Shown: positions 59,174 to 64,000 of the stretch, piece after piece
How positions within the stretch are numbered: the stretch's first letter is position 1
How the letters are laid out: each line of letters starts with the position of its first letter
Source: Salinilacustrithrix flava
Lineage (GTDB): Bacteria; Actinomycetota; Acidimicrobiia; Acidimicrobiales; Salinilacustritrichaceae
Reading direction: 5' to 3'
Assembly (NCBI RefSeq): GCF_041228405.1
Contig: NZ_CP133888.1
Location: 1,364,001-1,428,000, forward strand
Length of the DNA: 64,000 bases
Position numbers and translations under genes: made by a program
The notes under the pieces: model-generated
The model's input: the letters and a program-made list of their open reading frames with translations, nothing else
Told to the model about the DNA's origin: nothing
Database searches by the model: none

Positions 59174-60535
59174 ATGGCCGAGACCCCCACCAAGATCCTC
59201 CTCGAAGAATCCGAGCAGCCGACGCAGTGGTACAACGTCGTCGCCGACCTGCCCGAGCCGATGGCGCCGCCGCTGCACCCGGCCACGCACGAGCCGGTCG
59301 GCCCCGACGACCTGGCACCGCTGTTCCCGATGGCCATCATCGAGCAGGAGGTGTCGACCGAGCGCTACATCGACATCCCGGGTGAGGTGCTCGACGTCTA
59401 CCGGCTGTGGCGGCCGAGCCCGCTGTTCCGCGCCCACCGCCTCGAGCAGGCGCTCGGTACGCCGGCCCGCATCTACTACAAGTACGAGGGCGTGAGCCCG
59501 GCCGGCTCGCACAAGCCGAACACGTCGGTGCCCCAGGCGTACTACAACAACGCCGAGGGGGTCACGAAGCTCACCACCGAGACCGGCGCCGGCCAGTGGG
59601 GCTCGGCCCTCGCGTTCGCCACCGCCCAGTACGGCATGGAGTGCGAGGTGTGGCAGGTCGCCGCGTCGTACCGCCAGAAGCCGTACCGGCGGGCGATGAT
59701 GCAGGTGTGGGGCGCCACCGTGCACTCCAGCCCGTCCGACGTCACCGACTACGGCCGCCAGCTGCTGGCCGAGGACCCCGAGCACACCGGCAGCCTCGGC
59801 ATCGCCATCTCCGAGGCCGTGTCGGTGGCCGCAGCCGATCCCAACGTCCGCTACGCCCTCGGCTCGGTACTGAACCACGTGCTGCTCCACCAGACCGTCA
59901 TCGGCGAGGAGGCCCTGCTCCAGCTGGCCAAGGTGGGGGAGACCCCCGACCTGCTGGTGGGCTGCACGGGCGGCGGCTCGAACTTCGGCGGCCTCGCCTT
60001 CCCGTTCCTGCGCGAGAAGTGGGCGGGGAAGATGAACCCCACCATCCGCTGCGTCGAGCCGGCCGCGTGTCCCACGCTCACCAAGGGCGAGTTCCGCTAC
60101 GACTTCGGCGACACGGCCGGCATGACGCCGCTGATGAAGATGCACACGCTCGGCCACGGGTTCGTGCCCGACCCCATCCACGCCGGCGGCCTGCGCTACC
60201 ACGGCATGGCGCCGCTCGTGTCCCACCTCTACGAGCTGGGCGAGACCGAGGCCATCTCCATCCCCCAGCTGGAGTGCTTCGGCGCTGCCGTGCAGTTCGC
60301 CCGCTCGGAGGGCATCATCCCGGCGCCCGAGCCCACCCACGCCATCGCGGCGGCGGTGCGCGAGGCGCTGGCGTGCAAGGAGACCGGCGAGGAGAAGGTG
60401 ATCCTCACCGCGCTGTGCGGTCACGGCCACCTCGACCTGGCCGCGTACAACAGCTACTTCGAAGGCGAGATGGTCGACATGGACCTCTCCGAGGACGCCA
60501 TCGCCGCAGCCATGGCCGAGGTGCCGACGGTCTAG
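59174..60535 (+). CDS. trpB2: TrpB2-type pyridoxal-phosphate tryptophan synthase beta-like protein
   Basis: A 453-residue enzyme, longer than canonical TrpB (about 400), with the N-terminal extension typical of the TrpB2 branch. The PLP lysine is Lys114 in GSHKPNT; the substrate segment TETGAGQWG and the phosphate-binding loop GCTGGGSNF are intact, as is the C-terminal LCGHGHLDL. The reaction is condensation of indole and L-serine to tryptophan. TrpB2 proteins often act without TrpA, and trpA is not nearby, so indole salvage or a related serine beta-replacement is likely. The start is set by a TAGGGT box 8 nt upstream. Stop TAG is shared, on opposite strands, with the convergent methyltransferase gene. 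Confidence 0.9.
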   Translation: MAETPTKILLEESEQPTQWYNVVADLPEPMAPPLHPATHEPVGPDDLAPLFPMAIIEQEVSTERYIDIPGEVLDVYRLWRPSPLFRAHRLEQALGTPARIYYKYEGVSPAGSHKPNTSVPQAYYNNAEGVTKLTTETGAGQWGSALAFATAQYGMECEVWQVAASYRQKPYRRAMMQVWGATVHSSPSDVTDYGRQLLAEDPEHTGSLGIAISEAVSVAAADPNVRYALGSVLNHVLLHQTVIGEEALLQLAKVGETPDLLVGCTGGGSNFGGLAFPFLREKWAGKMNPTIRCVEPAACPTLTKGEFRYDFGDTAGMTPLMKMHTLGHGFVPDPIHAGGLRYHGMAPLVSHLYELGETEAISIPQLECFGAAVQFARSEGIIPAPEPTHAIAAAVREALACKETGEEKVILTALCGHGHLDLAAYNSYFEGEMVDMDLSEDAIAAAMAEVPTV

Positions 60536-61320
60536 GACGACTCCGGGACCCGGCGGAGCTTCCACACCTGCTCCGCCGGGAACCGGTGCGCCCACCAGCC
60601 AGGGACGGCGAAGCGGTCGTCGGACGGGTCGGCCGCGTGGAGCTCGAGGTGGTCTTCCACGACGAAGCCGGCGTCTCGGAACAGGCGCATCCAGGCGGCG
60701 ATCCCGAGGTTGAACTCGACGCCGCCGGGGTCGACCGCCACGTGGCGCCAGTCGAAGCGTTGCATGCCCCGCCAGTCCCGGTGGAGCGTGGCGTCGACCG
60801 GTGAGCCGTCGAGCGGCGTGCACACCATGGCCAGCGGGTGGTTGCCGAGGAAGTGGAGCCGACCTCCGGGCTTCAGCAGCCGGGCCGCCTCGGGGATCCA
60901 CACGTGGGGGTCGCACCAGATGGCGGCGCCGTACTCGCTGACCGCGAAGTCGAAGCCGGCGTCGGGCTCGGACACCGCCTCGGCGCTCTCCTGTCGGAGG
61001 TCGATGTCGAGGCCGTGCTCGTCCCTCAACCGACGGGCGGTGGCCAGCTGCTCGGCGGACACGTCGATGCCGACGACCTCGGCACCGCGCCGGGCCATCC
61101 AGGCCGAGACGTAGCCGGTGCCGCAGCCGAGCTCGATCGCCCGCATGCCGGTCATGTCGTCGGGAAGCAGGCCGACCTCGTGGTCCGGTGCGCCCCAGCT
61201 GCCCCACGTGGGTTCGGTCGACGCCCAGTTGCGCTCGCCGGAGGCCACCCACTGGTCGGCCATGCCGTCCCAGTACCGTGCGTTCTCGGCGGCGTGCTCG
61301 GGCAGGGGCCGGTCGGTCAC
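60532..61320 (-). CDS. class I SAM-dependent methyltransferase
   Basis: A 262-residue methyltransferase with motif I ELGCGTGYVSAW (about 63-74), motif II acidic residue in VVGIDVS, and motif IV FAVSEYGAAIW. A strand-helix pattern typical of class I enzymes continues to the C-terminus. The substrate is unknown; small molecules are usual in this subgroup. The GTG start is 7 nt after a TAGCGT box, consistent with leaderless transcription, although the GNAT gene lies only 17 bases upstream on the same strand. Convergent with TrpB2, overlapping by the palindromic CTAG. Confidence 0.85.
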   Translation of the reverse strand: MTDRPLPEHAAENARYWDGMADQWVASGERNWASTEPTWGSWGAPDHEVGLLPDDMTGMRAIELGCGTGYVSAWMARRGAEVVGIDVSAEQLATARRLRDEHGLDIDLRQESAEAVSEPDAGFDFAVSEYGAAIWCDPHVWIPEAARLLKPGGRLHFLGNHPLAMVCTPLDGSPVDATLHRDWRGMQRFDWRHVAVDPGGVEFNLGIAAWMRLFRDAGFVVEDHLELHAADPSDDRFAVPGWWAHRFPAEQVWKLRRVPESS

Positions 61321-61327
61321 CGGCGGG

Positions 61328-61333
61328 ACGCTA
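61328..61333 (-). promoter_or_regulatory. candidate -10 box (TAGCGT) of the methyltransferase gene
   Basis: On the minus strand TAGCGT ends 7 nt before the GTG start. It falls in the 17-base gap after the GNAT stop, so the methyltransferase may have its own promoter. Confidence 0.4.
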
Positions 61334-61337
61334 CGCC

Positions 61338-61637
61338 TCAGTCGGCGACGAGGTCGGCGTAGTCCTGGTGCTCCTCCACGAAGCGGGCCACGAACGGGCA
61401 GGTCGCCACGACCGCCCCGCCGTCGGCCCGGATGTGATCGAGCGTCTCGCGGACGAGGACCTTCCCGAGGCCCCGACCCCGGCCCTGGGGGAGGACCTCG
61501 GTGTGGTGGAGGTCGAACACGTCGCCGTCCCGCCGGTAGTCGATGAGCCCGACGTCTTCGCCGGAGCTGCGCAGGGCGAAGCGGTTGCCGTCCTCGTCGT
61601 GCTGGAGGTCGATCTGTTCGGGTGCTTCCGCGGACAT
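61338..61637 (-). CDS. small GNAT-fold N-acetyltransferase (COG2388/YjdJ type)
   Basis: A 99-residue protein matching the short GNAT subgroup. The beta strands RFALRSSGEDVGLIDYRRDGDVF are split here as FALRSSGEDVGLIDY and GDVFDLHHTEV; these are followed by the acetyl-CoA pyrophosphate loop QGRGRGLGKVLV and the C-terminal CPFVARFVEEH. Proteins of this class transfer acetyl groups to unknown small substrates and often lack part of the usual GNAT fold. ATG 61637 has AGGGAT 7 nt upstream; the longer open frame starting at 61754 would overlap the divergent promoter. It precedes the methyltransferase gene by 17 bases. Confidence 0.8.
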   Translation of the reverse strand: MSAEAPEQIDLQHDEDGNRFALRSSGEDVGLIDYRRDGDVFDLHHTEVLPQGRGRGLGKVLVRETLDHIRADGGAVVATCPFVARFVEEHQDYADLVAD

Positions 61638-61674
61638 GGGCACATCCCTACCCGACGGCGCGTCCCCCACCACC

Positions 61675-61705
61675 TTGACCGCCGGGTCAGGCAGTTGGGT
61701 ACGCT
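61675..61705 (+). promoter_or_regulatory. promoter and inverted-repeat operator of the monooxygenase-P450 operon
   Basis: TTGACC (61675-61680) and TACGCT (61700-61705) form a promoter with a 19-base spacer. TGACC-GCCG-GGTCA (61676-61689), an inverted repeat with 5-bp arms, covers the -35 box, the right place for a repressor. The start codon follows 30 bases later with GGGGGA as ribosome binding site. Confidence 0.5.
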
Positions 61706-61715
61706 CGTTGCCAAC

Positions 61716-61739
61716 ATGGGGATCCAGGGGGACAAGTGA
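61716..61739 (+). CDS. possible 7-codon leader ORF overlapping the monooxygenase start
   Basis: ATG 61716 lies 10 nt after the TACGCT box, near the expected transcription start, and encodes MGIQGDK before a TGA that overlaps the GTG start of the monooxygenase (GTGA). The overlap would couple its termination to initiation of the main gene. It could also be chance; no conservation can be tested here. Confidence 0.3.
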   Translation: MGIQGDK

Positions 61740-63568
61740 CGACCACCGAACCACGCACCGACCGCGGCGCCGAGCTCGATCCGGACGAGCTGCGGCGACG
61801 CTACGAGCTCGAGCGGGACAAGCGGCTCCGCGCCGACGGCAACGAGCAGTACGTCGAGATGACCGGGCAGTTCGCCCACTACCTCGAGGATCCCTACGTC
61901 GCGCCGCAGGAGCGCGAGCCCCTGTTCGACGACGTCACCGTCGCCCTCATCGGCGGCGGGTTCGCCGGCCTCATCACCGGCGCCCGCCTCAAGGAGGCCG
62001 GCATCGACGACGTGCGCATCATCGAGAAGGGCGGCGACTTCGGCGGCACCTGGTACTGGAACCGCTACCCCGGCGCCCAGTGCGACGTGGAGTCCTACAT
62101 CTACCTCCCGCTGCTGGAGGAGACCGGCTACGTCCCCAAGGAGAAGTACACCCGGGCGCCCGAGATCCTCGAGCACTGCCACCGCATCGCCCGCCAGTAC
62201 GAGTTGTACGACAACGCCTGCCTGTCCACCGAGGTGCAGGCGATCGACTGGGACGACGAGCGCGACCGCTGGGTGATCCGGACCAACCGCGGCGATGCCA
62301 TGACCGCCCGGTTCCTGATCATGGGCAACGGCCCCCTGCACCGGCCGAAGCTGCCCGGCATCCCCGGGGTGGAGTCCTTCCGCGGGCACACCTTCCACAC
62401 CAGCCGCTGGGACTACGACTACACCGGTGGCGGCCCGGACGGGAACCTCGAGAACCTGCGCGACAAGCGGGTCGGCATCATCGGCACCGGCGCCACTGCC
62501 GTGCAGTGCGTGCCCCACCTGGCCGAGTCGGCCCAAGAGCTCCACGTGTTCCAGCGGACGCCGTCGTCCATCGACGTGCGCAACAACCGCCCAACGGACC
62601 CGGAGTGGGCGGCGTCGCTGGAGCCGGGCTGGCAGAAGCGACGCATCGAGAACTTCACGGTGCTCACCTCGGGCGGCATGGCCGACGAGGACCTGGTCAT
62701 GGACGGCTGGACCGACATCATCGGCAAGCTGCTCGTCCGCTTCCGCCAGAGCGACAACCCCGATCTCACGCCCTCCGGCATCGCGTCGACGATGGAGCTG
62801 GCCGACTTCGACAAGATGAACGAGATCCGCTCCCGGGTGGACGAGCTGGTGCACGACCAGAACACGGCCGAGGCGCTCAAGCCCTGGTACCGCCAGTTCT
62901 GCAAGCGGCCCTGCTTCCACGACGACTACCTGCAGGCGTTCAACCGGCCCAACGTCCACCTGGTCGACACCGACGGCCAGGGCGTCGCCCGCATCACCGA
63001 GACGAGCGTGGTGGTGAACGGCCCCGACGGCGAGCGCGAGTACGAGCTCGACTGCCTGATCTACGCCACCGGGTTCGAGGTCGGCACGGCCTACACCCGC
63101 CGAGCCGGCTACGACGTCACCGGCGCACGCGGCCAGACCCTCTCGGACCACTGGGAGGGCGGCATGCGCTCGCTGCACGGCATGCACGTGCACGGCTTCC
63201 CCAACATGTTCCTGCTCGGCCACGCCCAGGGCGGGTTCACGGCCAACTACCCGCACCTGCTCGAGGAGGCCAGCCTCCAGCTGGTCCACATCCTGCGCCA
63301 CGCCATCGACAACGACATCGACCAGCTCGAGGCCACCGAGGAGGCGGTCGAGGAGTGGATCCAGACCCTCGATGAGAAGGCCCGGGACATGCGCTCGTTC
63401 CAGCAGTCCTGCACGCCCGGCTACTACAACAACGAGGGCATGCCGCTGCAGGGAGCAGGCCTGATCGGCGCCAGCTACGGCGAGGGGCCGATGGCGTTCT
63501 TCCGCCTGATGGCAGAGTGGCGTGAGTCCGGCGACATGGCCGGCCTCGAGCTGAGGAGCCAGTCATGA
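61736..63568 (+). CDS. flavin-containing / Baeyer-Villiger-type monooxygenase
   Basis: A 610-residue FAD/NADPH monooxygenase. After an 65-residue N-terminal extension comes the FAD Rossmann motif LIGGGFAGL, then GGTWYWNRYPGAQCD. The Baeyer-Villiger fingerprint FxGxxxHxxxW is complete (Phe215 to Trp225, FRGHTFHTSRW), followed by the NADPH Rossmann motif GIIGTGATA. This combination marks type I BVMOs that insert oxygen next to a ketone; steroid, terpenoid or cyclic ketone substrates are common. The GTG start has GGGGGA upstream and the promoter carries an inverted repeat. Its stop overlaps the ATG of the P450 (ATGA), so the two enzymes are translationally coupled and probably act in one catabolic route. 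Confidence 0.88.
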   Translation: MTTTEPRTDRGAELDPDELRRRYELERDKRLRADGNEQYVEMTGQFAHYLEDPYVAPQEREPLFDDVTVALIGGGFAGLITGARLKEAGIDDVRIIEKGGDFGGTWYWNRYPGAQCDVESYIYLPLLEETGYVPKEKYTRAPEILEHCHRIARQYELYDNACLSTEVQAIDWDDERDRWVIRTNRGDAMTARFLIMGNGPLHRPKLPGIPGVESFRGHTFHTSRWDYDYTGGGPDGNLENLRDKRVGIIGTGATAVQCVPHLAESAQELHVFQRTPSSIDVRNNRPTDPEWAASLEPGWQKRRIENFTVLTSGGMADEDLVMDGWTDIIGKLLVRFRQSDNPDLTPSGIASTMELADFDKMNEIRSRVDELVHDQNTAEALKPWYRQFCKRPCFHDDYLQAFNRPNVHLVDTDGQGVARITETSVVVNGPDGEREYELDCLIYATGFEVGTAYTRRAGYDVTGARGQTLSDHWEGGMRSLHGMHVHGFPNMFLLGHAQGGFTANYPHLLEEASLQLVHILRHAIDNDIDQLEATEEAVEEWIQTLDEKARDMRSFQQSCTPGYYNNEGMPLQGAGLIGASYGEGPMAFFRLMAEWRESGDMAGLELRSQS

Positions 63569-64000
63569 CCATGACACCCACGCCGGTGTTCACCACCGAC
63601 CGGCACCGCACGGATCTGCCGAACCCGATCCTCCCGGAGTTCTGGGTGCGGTCGGCCGAGGACATCGACGCCGACCTCGCCGTGCTCCGCGCCGAGGGGC
63701 CCGTGTTCCTCCCCGAGCCCGAGGTCCCCGAGGGCATCCCGCTCCCGCAGGGCCCGGGCGCCTGGGTGGTCACCAACCACGCCGACATCCTCCACATGTC
63801 CCGGCATCCGGAGCTGTTCTCCTCCGCCCAGGGCATCGTCGTGATGGACCAGCCCATGCAGATCGTCGAGTACTTCTCCTCGATGATCGCCATGGACGAC
63901 CCCCGCCACGCCCGGCTGCGCCGCATCGTGTCGGCCGGCTTCACGCCCCGGATGCTGAAGCGGCTCGAGGACTCGGTCCAGGGCCTGGCCGCCCAGATCG
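63565..64000 (+). CDS. cytochrome P450 (3' partial)
   Basis: The first 145 residues are visible and the gene runs off the window. The N-terminal part contains PLPQGPGAWVVTNHADI, here seen as GAWVVTNHADILHMSRHPELF, and the helix-C segment MDDPRHARLRRIVSAGFTPRML, which is typical of bacterial P450s of the CYP125/CYP142-like style. The heme cysteine and ExxR motifs lie beyond the end. The ATG overlaps the stop of the monooxygenase. A steroid or aliphatic hydroxylase is plausible from the segment style and the neighbour; the exact family cannot be fixed. Confidence 0.85.
   Translation, partial: MTMTPTPVFTTDRHRTDLPNPILPEFWVRSAEDIDADLAVLRAEGPVFLPEPEVPEGIPLPQGPGAWVVTNHADILHMSRHPELFSSAQGIVVMDQPMQIVEYFSSMIAMDDPRHARLRRIVSAGFTPRMLKRLEDSVQGLAAQI

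Overview
The window is very GC-rich and gene-dense, and lies on the chromosome of a high-GC actinobacterium. Supporting traits are Cell-wall-binding-repeat-2 (cwb2) surface proteins, a WS/DGAT wax-ester/triacylglycerol synthase, an AfsR-type regulator, an MgtE_N/CBS + DUF1003 pair like mycobacterial Rv1232c/Rv1231c, and many starts that look leaderless. The combination suits Acidimicrobiia (for example Iamia-like bacteria); that placement is inference, since no rRNA or marker gene is present. No insertion sequence, prophage, CRISPR array or rRNA was seen, and no gene-free stretch exceeds about 300 bases.

Layout. 1-13.3 kb: the end of a membrane protein with a duplicated Cys-rich extracellular domain; a leftward set (MgtE_N/CBS protein, DUF1003 protein, secreted TAP-like peptidase); a thioesterase; a PQQ-like beta-propeller; a divergent amylosucrase / WS-DGAT pair; an acyl-CoA dehydrogenase; a His-rich membrane protein; an ion-channel-like protein; a 52-residue acidic protein. 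13.4-19.3 kb: receiver-PAS-PAS-PAS histidine kinase, tRNA-Ala(TGC), then a worn tract (5'-truncated DUF222/HNH gene, an intact Fic gene, a frameshifted secreted protein, a TrmO remnant) ending at the AfsR-like regulator.

19.2-36.8 kb: the regulator diverges from a 1954-residue secreted cwb2/PKD protein. Then come a single-chain adenylation-carrier-membrane acyltransferase, a DoxX protein, a membrane-anchored PI-PLC-like protein, and a convergent pair of an Fe-S (6-4) photolyase and an AidB-like flavoprotein. 36.9-46 kb: two large secreted proteins on the minus strand share nearly the same C-terminal cwb2 module and the same terminator stem, with an alpha/beta hydrolase between them.

46.2-52.5 kb: three consecutive lipoproteins (cupredoxin, parallel beta-helix, DUF1996), an EF-G paralogue and an LPxTG protein. 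52.5-64 kb: acyl-CoA ligase, GGDEF-EAL protein, a CBM48 domain with a histone-H1-like tail, another cwb2 protein with an EF-hand-like loop, TrpB2, a methyltransferase, a GNAT protein, and a Baeyer-Villiger-type monooxygenase translationally coupled to a cytochrome P450 that runs off the window.

Themes: heavy investment in secreted and wall-attached proteins, storage carbon (amylosucrase, CBM48, WS/DGAT) and lipid oxidation (acyl-CoA dehydrogenase, ligase, FMO, P450). The candidates most likely to be undescribed are the one-polypeptide Dlt-like adenylation/carrier/acyltransferase and the CBM48-histone-tail fusion. Eleven start codons have a TANNNT box 6-9 nt upstream, which fixes several starts and suggests widespread leaderless transcription.
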